Shown: piece after piece, positions 10,022 to 20,020 of the stretch
Position numbering within the stretch: the stretch's first letter is position 1
How the letters are laid out: each line of letters opens with the position of its first letter
Assembly: GCF_007570865.1 (NCBI RefSeq)
Contig: NZ_VLPS01000005.1
Location: 248,001-312,000, forward strand
Direction of reading: 5' to 3'
Origin: Atlantibacter subterraneus
Lineage (GTDB): Bacteria; Pseudomonadota; Gammaproteobacteria; Enterobacterales; Enterobacteriaceae
Length of the DNA stretch: 64,000 bases
Program-made: the position numbers and the translations under genes
Notes under the pieces: generated by a model
The model's input: the letters and a program-made list of their open reading frames with translations, nothing else
What the model was told of the DNA's origin: nothing
Database searches by the model: none

Positions 10022-11335
10022 ATGTTTGACTACATTTTGTCTCTTGGCGGGACGGTGTTTGTTCCCATCATTATGATTTTAATTGGCCTTATCTTCCGCA
10101 TCCCGGTGCTTCAGGCAGTGAAAGCGGGCGTCACGGTGGGTGTTGGTTTTGTCGGAATGGGTCTGGTTATCGTCATGGCGATAGATAGCCTGAATCCACC
10201 GATAAAAATTATGATCGAACGCTTTGGTTTGAACCTGCACGTGCTCGACGTAGGGGCCGGCCCGGCTTCTGGCGTCGGGTATGCCACGGCCATTGGTGCC
10301 ATCATTATTCCGGTGATTTTTTTGCTCAACATCGGCATGTTGCTGACCCGCCTGACCAAAACCATGAACGTGGATATTTATAACTACTGGCACTTCGCCA
10401 TTACCGGCACCGTAACGCAGCTGATGACCGGCAGCATGATTTACGGCGTGCTGGCGGCAATCTGCCACGCCGCGCTGTCGTTGAAAATGGCTGACTGGAG
10501 CGCGCGCCGGGTCCAGAGCATTGTCGGGCTGGAAGGGATTTCTATCCCGCAGGGCTATGGTTCCAGTTCCGTTCCGCTGTTCGTGTTGCTGGATACCCTG
10601 TACGACAAAATTCCGTTCATGAAGGGACGTAACATTGATGCCAGCGAGCTCCAGAAACGCTACGGCATGGTAGGCGATCCCGTCATTATCGGCGTGGTGC
10701 TGGGTTTACTTTTCGGGCTGGCAGCGGGTGAAGGCTTTAAAGGCACCGCCACGTTAATGATTACGGTCGCCGCGATTATGGTGCTGTTTCCGCGCATGAT
10801 CCGCCTGATCGTTGAAGGGTTGCTGCCCATTTCGGATGGCGCTCGCCAGTTTTTTCAAAAGCACTTTCATGGCCGGGAAGTCTACATCGGGCTGGACTCC
10901 GCGGTAACCCTGGGCCACCCGACCACCATCGCCGTCGGCCTGCTGTTAATCCCCATCATGTTGGTTTTTGCCAGCATCCTGCCGGGCAATAAAGTCCTGC
11001 CGCTCGCCGATTTGCCCGTCGCGCCGTTTTTTATCTGCATGGCGACGGTGATCCACCGGGGTGATTTATTGCGCACCCTGATCAGCGGCGTGATCGTCAT
11101 GGTCACCGTACTGCTGATCGCGACGCAGTTTGCGCCTTACTTTACCGAGATGGCGCTGAAGGGCGGTTTCAGCTTCGCGCAGGACGGCGCACAAATCAGC
11201 GCGCTCTCTGTCGGCAATATGTTTGGCTGGTCAATCGCAGAAATCATGTCCCTGGGTGCGATCGGCGTGGTGGTTGCCGTCGGTTTGTCGGCAACGGTAG
11301 TCCTGATTTTACGAAAACGTGAATTGTCGGAATAA
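10022..11335 (+). CDS. sgcC: PTS system EIIC component, galactitol type
   Basis: Integral membrane sugar permease of 437 residues, the same length as E. coli SgcC, with about ten hydrophobic segments and the GatC-family pattern. Notable segments are VGFVGMGLVI near the N-terminus and ITGTVTQLMTGSMIYG in the middle. A strong AAGGAGG ribosome site precedes the ATG. It should translocate and phosphorylate the unknown Sgc substrate together with SgcA and SgcB. Confidence 0.92.
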   Translation: MFDYILSLGGTVFVPIIMILIGLIFRIPVLQAVKAGVTVGVGFVGMGLVIVMAIDSLNPPIKIMIERFGLNLHVLDVGAGPASGVGYATAIGAIIIPVIFLLNIGMLLTRLTKTMNVDIYNYWHFAITGTVTQLMTGSMIYGVLAAICHAALSLKMADWSARRVQSIVGLEGISIPQGYGSSSVPLFVLLDTLYDKIPFMKGRNIDASELQKRYGMVGDPVIIGVVLGLLFGLAAGEGFKGTATLMITVAAIMVLFPRMIRLIVEGLLPISDGARQFFQKHFHGREVYIGLDSAVTLGHPTTIAVGLLLIPIMLVFASILPGNKVLPLADLPVAPFFICMATVIHRGDLLRTLISGVIVMVTVLLIATQFAPYFTEMALKGGFSFAQDGAQISALSVGNMFGWSIAEIMSLGAIGVVVAVGLSATVVLILRKRELSE

Positions 11336-11346
11336 GGAGTAAATGA

Positions 11347-12153
11347 ATGAGTTGGCTTAAAAGCGTTATAGGCACAGAGAAAGCGGTTATTGCGATGTGT
11401 CACCTGCGGGCTTTGCCGGGCGATCCGGGATTCGATCACCAAAAGGGCATTAACTGGGTTCTTGACCGCGCGCATGACGATCTCATGGCGTTGCAGAACG
11501 GCGGCGTTGACGCGGTGATGTTTTCCAATGAGTTCAGCCTGCCCTATCTCACGAAAGTGCGGCCTGAAACCACGGCGGCAATGGCGCGTATCGTTGGGCA
11601 ACTGATGACGGAAATCCGTGTGCCCTATGGCGTCAATGTGCTTTGGGACCCCGTCGCGTCTTTTGATTTAGCCATGGCGACCGGCGCGTCATTCATTCGG
11701 GAGATTTTCACCGGCGTTTATGCCAGCGATTTCGGCATCTGGGATACCAATGTCGGCGAAACCATTCGCCACCAGCATCGGATTGGCGCAGGTCACGTGA
11801 AGACCCTGTTCAATATCGTGCCCGAAGCCGCCGTTTATCTGGGAAATCGCGATATCTGTTCCATTGCCAAATCCACCGTGTTTAACAACCATCCCGACGC
11901 GTTATGCGTTTCCGGATTAACGGCCGGGGCGAAAACAGACAGCGCTGTGTTAAAACGCGTCAAAGAAACCGTTCCGGATACCGTGGTGCTGGCCAACACC
12001 GGCGTTTGCCTCGATAACGTGGAAGAGCAATTGACCATCGCCGATGGCTGCGTCACCGCAACCTGGTTCAAAAAGGACGGCGTCTTCGCCAACTTTGTCG
12101 ATCAGGAACGGGTGAGCCGCTTCATGGAGAAAGTGCACCAGATAAGGCAATAA
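11347..12153 (+). CDS. sgcQ: BtpA/SgcQ family protein
   Basis: Cytosolic protein of 268 residues, nearly identical in outline to E. coli SgcQ (WLKxVIGTEKAVIAMCHLRALPGDP). It belongs to the BtpA family, a TIM-barrel-like group named after a cyanobacterial protein that stabilises photosystem I; the enterobacterial role is unknown. The context between PTS EIIC and EIIA genes suggests an enzyme acting on a phosphosugar. The start follows sgcC by 11 bases. Confidence 0.92.
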   Translation: MSWLKSVIGTEKAVIAMCHLRALPGDPGFDHQKGINWVLDRAHDDLMALQNGGVDAVMFSNEFSLPYLTKVRPETTAAMARIVGQLMTEIRVPYGVNVLWDPVASFDLAMATGASFIREIFTGVYASDFGIWDTNVGETIRHQHRIGAGHVKTLFNIVPEAAVYLGNRDICSIAKSTVFNNHPDALCVSGLTAGAKTDSAVLKRVKETVPDTVVLANTGVCLDNVEEQLTIADGCVTATWFKKDGVFANFVDQERVSRFMEKVHQIRQ

Positions 12154-12157
12154 GAAA

Positions 12158-12223
12158 GGGATAAGCAAACGCTTATCCCCCGGGGCGCTCCCGCTGTCTT
12201 CGCCAAAAGTACCGGCGGGAGCG
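12158..12223 (+). other. Two adjacent stem-loops between sgcQ and sgcA
   Basis: Hairpin 1 has a perfect 9-bp stem (12158-12166 with 12171-12179) and a four-base loop, starting four bases after the sgcQ stop. Hairpin 2 pairs 12186-12194 with 12215-12223 over 9 bp and is followed by TTTTC. They occupy most of the only sizeable gap inside the operon (109 bases), so they may act as an internal attenuator, an mRNA-processing site or the source of a small RNA. Confidence 0.6.
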
Positions 12224-12262
12224 TTTTCACCATACCCACTCTGGGAAGGGAGTCAATGTGCC

Positions 12263-12712
12263 ATGTTGAATGATGTGAAATGGGTACAAGCCTGCCGGAA
12301 CGCCACCGACTGGAGAGAGGCCTTAGCCATCGCGATTGAGCCTCTGATCCGCCACGGTGCCGCGCAAGCCGCCTACCTTGACGGTGTAATTGAGAACACG
12401 CTGGCCTGGGGGCCGTACTATGTGGTAGCGCCGGGGATCGCCTTACCCCATGCCCGGCCTGAGCAGGGTGCAATGCACAACCAGATTGCCGTGACGACGC
12501 TTCAGCAGCCGGTGACTTTTGGTCATGAAGAGTGCGATCCGGTCTGGCTGCTGATTGCGTTAACCGCGACGGATGCTAACCGCCATATCGCGACCATTCA
12601 GCGCATCAGCCAGTGGCTGGGAGATGATGCCTTTATCACGGCGTTACGCCACGCCGATGACGATAGCGCGCTGTACCAGTTGCTGAAGCAGTCTCTCGTC
12701 AGGAGTAAATGA
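12263..12712 (+). CDS. sgcA: PTS system EIIA component
   Basis: EIIA of the fructose/mannitol/Ntr type, 149 residues. The phosphorylated histidine is His63 in the GIALPHARPE motif. It should take phosphate from HPr and hand it to Cys8 of SgcB. Slightly longer than E. coli SgcA (143). It follows two stem-loops and ends overlapping the sgcE start, so it is co-translated with the epimerase-like gene. Confidence 0.92.
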   Translation: MLNDVKWVQACRNATDWREALAIAIEPLIRHGAAQAAYLDGVIENTLAWGPYYVVAPGIALPHARPEQGAMHNQIAVTTLQQPVTFGHEECDPVWLLIALTATDANRHIATIQRISQWLGDDAFITALRHADDDSALYQLLKQSLVRSK

Positions 12713-13353
12713 TGATTCTGCATCCTTCTCTTGCCTCTGCCGATCCGCTGCGCCTGCATCAGGCGTTAAGCCAGTTTGACCATGCCCCGATTGGCTCATG
12801 GCACCTGGATATTGAAGACACCAGCTTCATCTCGAATATTACGTTTGGTCTGAAAACCGTCCGCAGCGTCTTTGAAGCCACGCAGCATCCGCTCTCTTTC
12901 CATTTAATGGTCGCCAATCCCTGGCCGTGGTTTCGGGCGCTGTCGCCGTTTACCCCCGGGTGGATTTTTGTTCATGCAGAAGCGCTGGCAAACCCCGCAG
13001 AAGCGCTGACGGCGATCCGTGAAACCGGTGCCCGCGCAGGCCTGGCGTTTAACCCCGCCACGCCGCTTGAGCCCTATTGCTATCTCCGGGACGCCCTCGA
13101 CGCCTGTCTGGTCATGACCAGCGAGCCGGATGGGCACGGCCAATGCTTTAACCCCACGTTAATCGACAAGGTGGCCGCCTGCGCGCGCTATTTTCCCGAT
13201 GCCGAATGTTGGGCTGACGGCGGGATTGCTGAAACCGCCGGGCAGCAGCTCAAACTGGCCGGCGCAGAACATCTGGTTCTCGGGCGGGCGCTCTTTGCCT
13301 CAGACAATCCCGCGACGACGCTGGAATCCTTCAGGAGTGCGTTAAATGGATGA
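12712..13353 (+). CDS. sgcE: Ribulose-phosphate 3-epimerase-like protein SgcE
   Basis: TIM-barrel protein of the ribulose-phosphate 3-epimerase family. The family metal ligands are retained: His31 and Asp33 in HLDIED, His64 in FHLMV and Asp169 in WADGGI, so it is probably an active epimerase on a ketose phosphate. Two adjacent ATG codons are possible (12709 and 12712); I prefer 12712 because it is better spaced from AGGAG and matches E. coli SgcE (MILHPSLAS). It overlaps sgcR by eight bases. Confidence 0.9.
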   Translation: MILHPSLASADPLRLHQALSQFDHAPIGSWHLDIEDTSFISNITFGLKTVRSVFEATQHPLSFHLMVANPWPWFRALSPFTPGWIFVHAEALANPAEALTAIRETGARAGLAFNPATPLEPYCYLRDALDACLVMTSEPDGHGQCFNPTLIDKVAACARYFPDAECWADGGIAETAGQQLKLAGAEHLVLGRALFASDNPATTLESFRSALNG

Positions 13354-14137
13354 TCGCTCTCAAAGCCGCCCCGATCGTATTCAACAGATGCTGCATTATC
13401 TCTGGCAACATCGCCGCCTTTCCTCCAGCCAGGCCGTCGAGCTGTTTGGCTATGCCCACGCCACGGTGCGGCGCGATTTTCATTTTATCGCCAGTCATTA
13501 TCCCGGCATGGTGCGTCGTCATGGATGGCTGGAATTCGACAGCGACACCTCGGATAAAGAATACGTTTTTGATTTGAAAAACAGCCTGCAAAGCCAGGCG
13601 AAACACGAAATCGCCGTCGCGGCGCGCGCAATGATCCGCGATGGCGACTGCTTTATGCTGGATTCCGGATCGACCTGTCTTGAACTGGCTAAGCGCCTGG
13701 GCGATGTGCAGGCTAAAGCAATTTCAGTGGATATAAAAATTGCCAATCAACTGGGCTGCTTTAACAATATTGAAAGCTACATCATTGGGGGAATGGTGCG
13801 ACCGGGCTACTTTTCAATAGGAGAGAGCCTGGCGCTGGAAATGTTGAACGCCTTTTCGGTAGAGCGCGCCTTTTTGTCCTGCGACGCGCTGTCGCTGGAA
13901 GCAGGCATCACCAATGCCACCATGTTTGAAGTGGGAGTAAAAAGCCGCATCATCCAGCGAGCCAGAGAGGTTATTCTGCTGGCGGATCACGGAAAATTCG
14001 ATAAGGTGGAACCGCACAGGGTGGCCACACTGTCCTGTATTAAAACGATTATTACCGACAGCGGGTTATCCAGTGACGTGATGCAGCGTTATCAGCAGGC
14101 GGGCATTCATATTATTCGCGCCAAAGGAGAGCGGTGA
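13346..14137 (+). CDS. sgcR: DeoR-family transcriptional regulator SgcR
   Basis: 263-residue repressor-type regulator. The N-terminal winged helix-turn-helix (about residues 8-45) contains LSSSQAVELFGYAHATVRRDF; the C-terminal DeoR sensor domain binds phosphosugars, with DSGSTCLELAKRL and VILLADHGKFDKV. Last gene of the sgc operon; the likely effector is a phosphorylated intermediate of the pathway and the likely target is the sgcX promoter. Confidence 0.9.
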   Translation: MDDRSQSRPDRIQQMLHYLWQHRRLSSSQAVELFGYAHATVRRDFHFIASHYPGMVRRHGWLEFDSDTSDKEYVFDLKNSLQSQAKHEIAVAARAMIRDGDCFMLDSGSTCLELAKRLGDVQAKAISVDIKIANQLGCFNNIESYIIGGMVRPGYFSIGESLALEMLNAFSVERAFLSCDALSLEAGITNATMFEVGVKSRIIQRAREVILLADHGKFDKVEPHRVATLSCIKTIITDSGLSSDVMQRYQQAGIHIIRAKGER

Positions 14138-14151
14138 CCGCACCGCTCTCC
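14126..14151. terminator. Hairpin at the sgcR/nhaR convergent ends
   Basis: Perfect 11-bp stem (14126-14136 with 14141-14151) that contains the last codons of sgcR. No T-run follows on either side, so it may be a weak or factor-assisted terminator, or an RNA-stabilising end. Confidence 0.5.
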
Positions 14152-14158
14152 GGGCCCG

Positions 14159-15052
14159 TTAAGGCGTAACAAACAGTGAGGAATAGTCGCGGTTACAGAT
14201 ACGCTGTACCGCTGGGTGCTGGATCATGCGCTCGGCAAAAATCGCGTGATACTCTTCCATCACGTTATCTATCCGCCCGATCTCCACCACCGTTTTGTCG
14301 TCGAAAAAATCCTGGGTATACAGCGTCGGCGCGACAAAAATCGCATTATGGGCGCAGCCGAAGGCTTTCATCAGCGCAGCGTCGTCGAATTCTCCCAGGA
14401 TCTCAATATTCAACGCCTGAGCATTAAGCCAGTTCAACACCTTGCGGCCCAGCATCGATCGGCGGCCCGGAATCAGCAGCCTGCGCTCTTCCAGACAGGC
14501 GGGAAACGGCTTTTCCGGCCCCGGCGTCTGGCACCAGAAGCTGACGCCGCACTCGCCGATTTTCACCGAAAACAGCCCTTCCTGTTGGGTGGAATCGATC
14601 GGGCAATCAGAAATAATCATGTCCAGCTTATGCTGGCTAAGCTGCTCCAGCAGCATCTCGTGGGTGGATTCAAAACAGCGTAAATGGATCTGTTCATCCT
14701 CCACCACGGCGGCATCCAGCACACCGCTCACCAGGCGTTTGGAGAGCGCATCCGCAACCCCCACGTCAAACAGCAGGTGCGACTCTTTGCGATAGTTGAC
14801 GATATCAAGCATCTCCTGGCTGAGCGTAAACATGCGATCGGCGTAGCGGAACACCAGTTCTCCCAGCTCGCTGGGCTCAATGCCCCGCCCCTTACGCTTG
14901 AACAGCTTGCCCTGTAGCCGCTCTTCTAATGCTTTAATCTGCCCGGTGATGGTTTGCGGCGTCAGATACAACGCTTCCGCCGCCCCCACAACCGACCCTT
15001 CCTTATACACGTGCCAAAAATAGTAAAGGTGGTTGTAATTGATGTGTGACAT
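14159..15052 (-). CDS. nhaR: LysR-family activator of nhaA
   Basis: Sodium-responsive LysR regulator that activates nhaA in E. coli. The helix-turn-helix is near residues 18-37 ([20 protein letters not shown]), and the protein is very close to E. coli NhaR throughout (297 against 301 residues). It lies 61 bases downstream of nhaA on the same strand, in the conserved nhaA-nhaR order. Confidence 0.96.
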   Translation of the reverse strand: MSHINYNHLYYFWHVYKEGSVVGAAEALYLTPQTITGQIKALEERLQGKLFKRKGRGIEPSELGELVFRYADRMFTLSQEMLDIVNYRKESHLLFDVGVADALSKRLVSGVLDAAVVEDEQIHLRCFESTHEMLLEQLSQHKLDMIISDCPIDSTQQEGLFSVKIGECGVSFWCQTPGPEKPFPACLEERRLLIPGRRSMLGRKVLNWLNAQALNIEILGEFDDAALMKAFGCAHNAIFVAPTLYTQDFFDDKTVVEIGRIDNVMEEYHAIFAERMIQHPAVQRICNRDYSSLFVTP

Positions 15053-15113
15053 ATCGCTTTCGCTCCCTGATTGATAATGATGTTCGGCAAGAACGCTTCC
15101 ATGTGTTTGCGAT

Positions 15114-16292
15114 TCAGGCGCGAACCTTTGCGTCTGAATACCGTATCCGTAACAGGCCGTAGCCTACGATTGCCGCCAGTAGCGAGCCGATAAGAATGCC
15201 CAGTTTTGCCCATGTAATAAACGTGGGATCGGCATTGCTAAATGCCAGAGTCGCGATGAAGATGGACATCGTGAATCCGATGCCGCACAACACCCCAACC
15301 GCCATAATTTCCTTAAACGTAGTGCCTTCGGGTAGCGAGGCCAGTTTAAGTTTTAACGCCAGCAGGCAAAACAGACTGATGCCTAAAGGCTTTCCAATAA
15401 ACAGTCCGGCAATAATGCCCAGCGGCAGCAGTGATGTCAGCCCTTCCAGGGTCACACCCTGAAGCGATACGCCCGCATTGGCGAAAGCAAACAGCGGCAG
15501 GATCAAAAACGCGACCCACGGATGCAGTATATGCTCCAGTTCCCTCGCCGGAGAGTGCCCTCTCTGCGCCTTCAGCGGGATAAAGAAGCCGATAATCACC
15601 CCCGCCAGGGTGGCATGAATGCCGGATTTTAGCACCGCCGTCCAGAGTATGACGCCCACCAGAATATAAATGCCGGTGCGGCGAACATTAAGCACATTCA
15701 GCATCGCTAATGCCGTAATCGCCCCCGCCGCCACCAGCAACGACAGCATCGAAAGCTGATGGGTGTAAAACAGCGCAATGATGATAATTGCCCCTAAATC
15801 ATCGATAATCGCCAACGCCATCAAAAACACTTTCAGGGCAGGCGGCACTCGCTTACCCAATAACGCCAGGACGCCTAATGCAAATGCGATATCCGTCGCT
15901 GCCGGGATCGCCCATCCTTCGCGGGTCGCGGGATCCTGGAAATTGAACAGCAGGTATACCGCTGCCGGGATCGCCATACCGCCTACAGCAGCGATAGCCG
16001 GGAATGCGGCCTGACGGCGGCTGGCCAGCGAGCCCTGCAAGAGTTCCCGCTTCACTTCCAGGCCGATCAACAAAAAGAAGATCGCCATCAGGGCGTCATT
16101 GATCCACAGGAGCAAATTCTTTTTGATTTCCAGTGCGCCAAACGTGATCTCTACGGGCGTACTGAGAAATTGCTGGTATCCTGTATGGGTGCTTTCTATG
16201 TTCGCGAACAGCATGGCCATGGCCGCAGCGATGATTAAAATCACCCCACCCGATGCTTCGTTAGCCAGAAAACGTTGAATCAATTTTGACAT
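15114..16292 (-). CDS. nhaA: Na+/H+ antiporter NhaA
   Basis: Inner-membrane antiporter exchanging two protons for one sodium ion; protects against sodium and alkaline stress. The 392-residue protein has twelve helices. The ion-binding aspartate pair is in [17 protein letters not shown], and the conserved [17 protein letters not shown] segment is present. Upstream (16293-16474) is an AT-rich promoter region with several short dyads, one near 16453-16470, but no box I can assign firmly. Confidence 0.97.
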   Translation of the reverse strand: MSKLIQRFLANEASGGVILIIAAAMAMLFANIESTHTGYQQFLSTPVEITFGALEIKKNLLLWINDALMAIFFLLIGLEVKRELLQGSLASRRQAAFPAIAAVGGMAIPAAVYLLFNFQDPATREGWAIPAATDIAFALGVLALLGKRVPPALKVFLMALAIIDDLGAIIIIALFYTHQLSMLSLLVAAGAITALAMLNVLNVRRTGIYILVGVILWTAVLKSGIHATLAGVIIGFFIPLKAQRGHSPARELEHILHPWVAFLILPLFAFANAGVSLQGVTLEGLTSLLPLGIIAGLFIGKPLGISLFCLLALKLKLASLPEGTTFKEIMAVGVLCGIGFTMSIFIATLAFSNADPTFITWAKLGILIGSLLAAIVGYGLLRIRYSDAKVRA

Positions 16293-16474
16293 GCCTAACT
16301 ACCTCAATAATTCCATATCCGTTATTAAAATACGATATATTTTCTATCTTACAGCGCCTTAAAGTTCGTTAAAAACAGATTATTTCGCCGTATAAGATCG
16401 CTATTTCCGATATAAAAAATAGGCTAGTCAGGTTTTCAGGAAACTTCTGAGCATTTTCCCGTTGGAAAATAATC

Positions 16475-16515
16475 AAAAAAAAACCTGTATCTACTCAGTG
16501 TAGATACAGGTTTTT
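16475..16515. terminator. dnaKJ operon terminator
   Basis: Perfect 11-bp stem (16484-16494 with 16500-16510), five-base loop, flanked by an A-run on the left and five Ts on the right. It terminates minus-strand dnaJ transcripts before the nhaA promoter. Confidence 0.9.
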
Positions 16516-16531
16516 GCGTATCGCATGAAAC

Positions 16532-17665
16532 TTAACGCGTTAAATCGTCAAAGAACTTCTTCACGCCATCAAAGAAGCTTTTGGAACGCGGGCTGTTTTT
16601 CTCGCCCGTCGGGCCGCCGAAACTTTCCTGTAAATCTTTCAGCAGCTGCTTCTGCTTCTCGTTGAGGCCAACCGGCGTTTCTACCACCACGCGGCATAAC
16701 AGGTCGCCCTGCGCACCGCCGCGTACGGATTTCACGCCCTTGCCGCGCATGCGGAACAGCTTGCCGGTTTGGGTTTCGTGCGGCACTTTCAGCTTCACGC
16801 GGCCATCCAGCGTCGGCACTTCGATTTCTCCGCCCAGCGCGGCCATTGCAAAGTTAATCGGCACTTCGCAATACAGGTTATTGCCTTCGCGCTCGAAGAT
16901 CGGATGCTGTTTGACCTGCACCTGAACGTACAAATCACCTGCCGGTGCGCCGTGCTCGCCCGCTTCGCCCTCGCCTGCCAGGCGGATGCGGTCGCCGGTA
17001 TCCACGCCCGCCGGGATTTTAACCGACAGGGTTTTCGATTTCTCAACGCGACCATGGCCGTGGCATTTGGTGCATGGATCTTTGATCAACGTACCGCGGC
17101 CCTGACAGTGCGGACAGGTCTGCTGCACCGCAAAGAAGCCCTGGCGCATCTGCACCTGGCCTGCGCCGTGGCAGGTCGGACAGGTCTGCGGCTGGGTGCC
17201 CGGTTTCGCGCCGTTGCCGTGGCAGACGTCGCACTCTTCCAGGGTCGGAATGCGGATCTCTTTGGTGACGCCGCGTACCGCTTCTTCCAGCGTCAGCTCC
17301 ATGTTGTAACGGAGATCTGCGCCGCGTGCCGCGCGCTGACGGCCACGTCCACCGCCAAAAATATCGCCGAAAACATCGCCGAAGATGTCGCTGAAATCGG
17401 CACCGCCACCGCCAAATCCGCCGCCGCCCATGCCGCCCTGCTCAAATGCCGCATGGCCGTACTGATCGTAAGCCGCGCGTTTTTGCGCGTCGGTCAGCAC
17501 TTCATAGGCTTCTTTAATCTCTTTGAATTTGTCTTCAGCGTCTTTATCACCCTGATTACGGTCCGGGTGATATTTCATTGCCAGGCGTTTGTAAGCCTTT
17601 TTGATTTCACGCTCTTCCGCGGTTTTCGGAACGCCTAAAATCTCGTAATAGTCTTTTTTCGCCAT
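16532..17665 (-). CDS. dnaJ: Chaperone protein DnaJ
   Basis: Hsp40 co-chaperone that stimulates DnaK ATP hydrolysis and delivers substrates. Domain order: J domain with the HPD motif (YHPDRN, about residues 32-37); Gly/Phe-rich linker; four zinc-finger repeats [24 protein letters not shown] and CTKCHGHG; then the C-terminal substrate-binding domains. 377 residues. Lies 149 bases downstream of dnaK in the usual heat-shock operon. Confidence 0.98.
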   Translation of the reverse strand: MAKKDYYEILGVPKTAEEREIKKAYKRLAMKYHPDRNQGDKDAEDKFKEIKEAYEVLTDAQKRAAYDQYGHAAFEQGGMGGGGFGGGGADFSDIFGDVFGDIFGGGRGRQRAARGADLRYNMELTLEEAVRGVTKEIRIPTLEECDVCHGNGAKPGTQPQTCPTCHGAGQVQMRQGFFAVQQTCPHCQGRGTLIKDPCTKCHGHGRVEKSKTLSVKIPAGVDTGDRIRLAGEGEAGEHGAPAGDLYVQVQVKQHPIFEREGNNLYCEVPINFAMAALGGEIEVPTLDGRVKLKVPHETQTGKLFRMRGKGVKSVRGGAQGDLLCRVVVETPVGLNEKQKQLLKDLQESFGGPTGEKNSPRSKSFFDGVKKFFDDLTR

Positions 17666-17756
17666 TTCTTTTATCTGCCCTTATTCCCTGTTTCATTCAC
17701 GCCGCGCCCGCGTTGACCGTTACGCAACGCAAATTCATCCGGGAATACAAGAATAA

Positions 17757-17786
17757 ACGGGCGGAGAGGAGATCCTCTTCGCCCGT
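17757..17786 (-). other. Stem-loop in the dnaK-dnaJ intergenic region
   Basis: A long imperfect hairpin: ACGGGCG pairs with CGCCCGT and, inside, AGAGGA pairs with TCCTCT. No strong U-tract follows on the minus strand, so it may be a partial terminator or an mRNA-stability element that lowers DnaJ relative to DnaK. Confidence 0.55.
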
Positions 17787-17814
17787 ATCAGTGTTTTACC
17801 CGTTCAAAGGGCGA

Positions 17815-19731
17815 TTATTTTTTGTCTTTAACTTCTTCGAACTCGGCGTCGACAACATCATCATCTTTCGCGTTGTTCGCAGAAGCGTCAGCACCGCCAG
17901 CCTGCTGCTGCGCATGTTGCTGCTGAGCGATTTCCATCAGCTTCTGGGAAACCTGCGCCAGCGCCTGCATTTTGGCTTCGATATCGGCTTTATCTTCGCC
18001 TTTCAGCGCAGTTTCCAGCGCGGTCAGCGCAGACTCGATAGCCGTTTTGTCGTCAGCTGGCAGTTGATCGCCTGCTTCTTCAACCTGCTTACGGGTGCTG
18101 TGCACCAGGTGGTCTGCCTGGTTGCGGGTCTGTACCAGCTCTTCGAACTTACGGTCAGACTCTGCGTTTGCTTCCGCTTCGCGCACCATTTTCTGGATTT
18201 CATCTTCGTTCAGACCAGAAGATGCCTTGATGGTGATTTTCTGCTCGCGACCGCTGTTTTTGTCTTTCGCAGACACGTGCAGGATACCGTCCGCATCAAT
18301 GTCGAAGGTGACTTCGATCTGCGGCATACCGCGCGGTGCCGGGTTAATCCCGTCCAGGTTGAACTGGCCCAGAGATTTGTTATCGCTGGCGCGTTTACGT
18401 TCACCCTGCAGCACATGGATGGTTACCGCAGACTGGTTGTCTTCCGCAGTAGAGAACACCTGGCTGTGCTTGGTCGGGATAGTGGTGTTTTTGCTGATCA
18501 GCGCCGTCATCACGCCGCCCATGGTTTCGATACCCAGAGACAGCGGGGTAACGTCCAGCAGCAGTACGTCTTTCACGTCGCCGGTCAATACGCCGCCCTG
18601 AACCGCTGCGCCGATGGCCACAGCTTCATCCGGGTTAACGTCTTTACGCGGCTCTTTACCAAAGAACTCGGCAACTTTTTTCTGCACCATCGGCATACGA
18701 GTCTGACCGCCGACCAGGATCACGTCCTGCACGTCGGATACGGACAGGCCAGCATCCTGCAGCGCCACTTTCAGCGGCTCGATGGAACGGTTCACCAGGT
18801 CTTCGACCAGGCTTTCCAGTTTCGCGCGAGTCACTTTGATGTTCATGTGTTTCGGACCGGTGGCGTCTGCAGTGATGTACGGCAGGTTCACGTCGGTCTG
18901 CTGAGCGGAAGACAGCTCGATTTTGGCTTTTTCTGCCGCTTCTTTCAGACGCTGCATCGCCAGCGGATCGTTGCGCAGATCGATACCCTGGTCTTTCTTA
19001 AACTCTTCCACCAGGTAGTTGATCATACGGCTGTCGAAGTCTTCGCCACCCAGGTGGGTGTCACCGTTGGTCGCCAGTACTTCAAAGGTTTTTTCACCGT
19101 CAACGTCGTCGATTTCGATAATAGAGATATCGAAAGTACCGCCGCCGAGGTCGTAAACCGCAATAGTACGGTTGCCGACTTCTTTATCCAGACCGTAAGC
19201 CAGCGCGGCTGCAGTCGGTTCGTTGATGATACGTTTTACTTCCAGACCCGCGATACGGCCAGCATCTTTGGTTGCCTGACGCTGAGCATCGTTGAAGTAC
19301 GCAGGTACGGTGATAACCGCTTCAGTTACCGGTTCGCCCAGGTAATCTTCAGCCGTTTTCTTCATTTTCTTCAGCACTTCTGCAGAAATCTGCGGCGGTG
19401 CCATTTTCTGGCCTTTCACGTCAAGCCATGCGTCACCGTTGTCGGCGGCGATGATTTTGTACGGCATGATGGCTTCATCACGCTGAACTTCTTCATCCTG
19501 GAAGCGGCGACCGATCAGGCGTTTAATCGCGAACAGCGTGTTCTGCGGGTTAGTCACTGCCTGACGTTTAGCCGGCTGACCTACCAGAGTTTCGCCATCC
19601 TGTGTATAAGCAATGATAGAAGGCGTGGTGCGGTCACCCTCGGCGTTCTCCAGAACACGCGCGGTAGTACCATCCATAATCGCGACACAAGAGTTAGTCG
19701 TCCCCAGGTCGATACCAATAATTTTACCCAT
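17815..19731 (-). CDS. dnaK: Chaperone protein DnaK (Hsp70)
   Basis: ATP-dependent Hsp70 chaperone, 638 residues. The N-terminal nucleotide-binding domain opens with [16 protein letters not shown] and includes [17 protein letters not shown]; the linker is [18 protein letters not shown]; the C-terminal lid ends with [16 protein letters not shown]. First gene of the dnaKJ heat-shock operon. In many other frames the gene produces long shadow ORFs on the opposite strand because of its strong codon bias. Confidence 0.99.
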   Translation of the reverse strand: MGKIIGIDLGTTNSCVAIMDGTTARVLENAEGDRTTPSIIAYTQDGETLVGQPAKRQAVTNPQNTLFAIKRLIGRRFQDEEVQRDEAIMPYKIIAADNGDAWLDVKGQKMAPPQISAEVLKKMKKTAEDYLGEPVTEAVITVPAYFNDAQRQATKDAGRIAGLEVKRIINEPTAAALAYGLDKEVGNRTIAVYDLGGGTFDISIIEIDDVDGEKTFEVLATNGDTHLGGEDFDSRMINYLVEEFKKDQGIDLRNDPLAMQRLKEAAEKAKIELSSAQQTDVNLPYITADATGPKHMNIKVTRAKLESLVEDLVNRSIEPLKVALQDAGLSVSDVQDVILVGGQTRMPMVQKKVAEFFGKEPRKDVNPDEAVAIGAAVQGGVLTGDVKDVLLLDVTPLSLGIETMGGVMTALISKNTTIPTKHSQVFSTAEDNQSAVTIHVLQGERKRASDNKSLGQFNLDGINPAPRGMPQIEVTFDIDADGILHVSAKDKNSGREQKITIKASSGLNEDEIQKMVREAEANAESDRKFEELVQTRNQADHLVHSTRKQVEEAGDQLPADDKTAIESALTALETALKGEDKADIEAKMQALAQVSQKLMEIAQQQHAQQQAGGADASANNAKDDDVVDAEFEEVKDKK

Positions 19732-19778
19732 CTAAACGTCTCCACTAAAAATTCGTCATTATGTGGTTGTGAACCTGT

Positions 19779-19804
19779 AATAAGGGCGAAACCGTGAGTT
19801 TCAA
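19779..19804 (-). promoter_or_regulatory. dnaK heat-shock promoter P2 (sigma-32)
   Basis: On the minus strand a -35 TTGAAAC (19798-19804) and a -10 CCCTTATT (19779-19786) lie 11 bases apart, matching the arrangement of E. coli dnaK P2. Closer to the start codon than P1. Confidence 0.6.
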
Positions 19805-19850
19805 CTGCCCCATCATTATTTTTCACGTCCACTCACTGCGGTTGACTACA

Positions 19851-19878
19851 AGATGGGGTCGTATCGCTGCGCATCAAG
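19851..19878 (-). promoter_or_regulatory. dnaK heat-shock promoter P1 (sigma-32)
   Basis: On the minus strand a -35 CTTGATG (19872-19878), a 13-base spacer and a -10 CCCCATCT (19851-19858) match the sigma-32 consensus and closely resemble E. coli dnaK P1. About 120 bases before the dnaK start. Confidence 0.88.
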
Positions 19879-20020
19879 GGGCAACAAATAAAATTTTTTT
19901 CTTTTACCTGTGCAGATCATAGACGGCGGGGTATTGGCTGATTATTATGCCGCGCCCGACACGGATCACACTTTCTGGCGGCGGGTATTTACATCTATAT
20001 AACCAACGATTTGAGGATTT

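Noticed and set aside
16293-16474. hokC/sokC-type toxin locus between dnaJ and nhaA
   Set aside because: E. coli has one here; no Hok-like frame is visible in this gap.
16769-17638. 289-residue frame opposite dnaJ
   Set aside because: Shadow frame of dnaJ with no recognisable motif.
17713-19797. 694-residue plus-strand frame opposite dnaK
   Set aside because: It mirrors dnaK codon bias; no homology, and dnaK is certain on the other strand.
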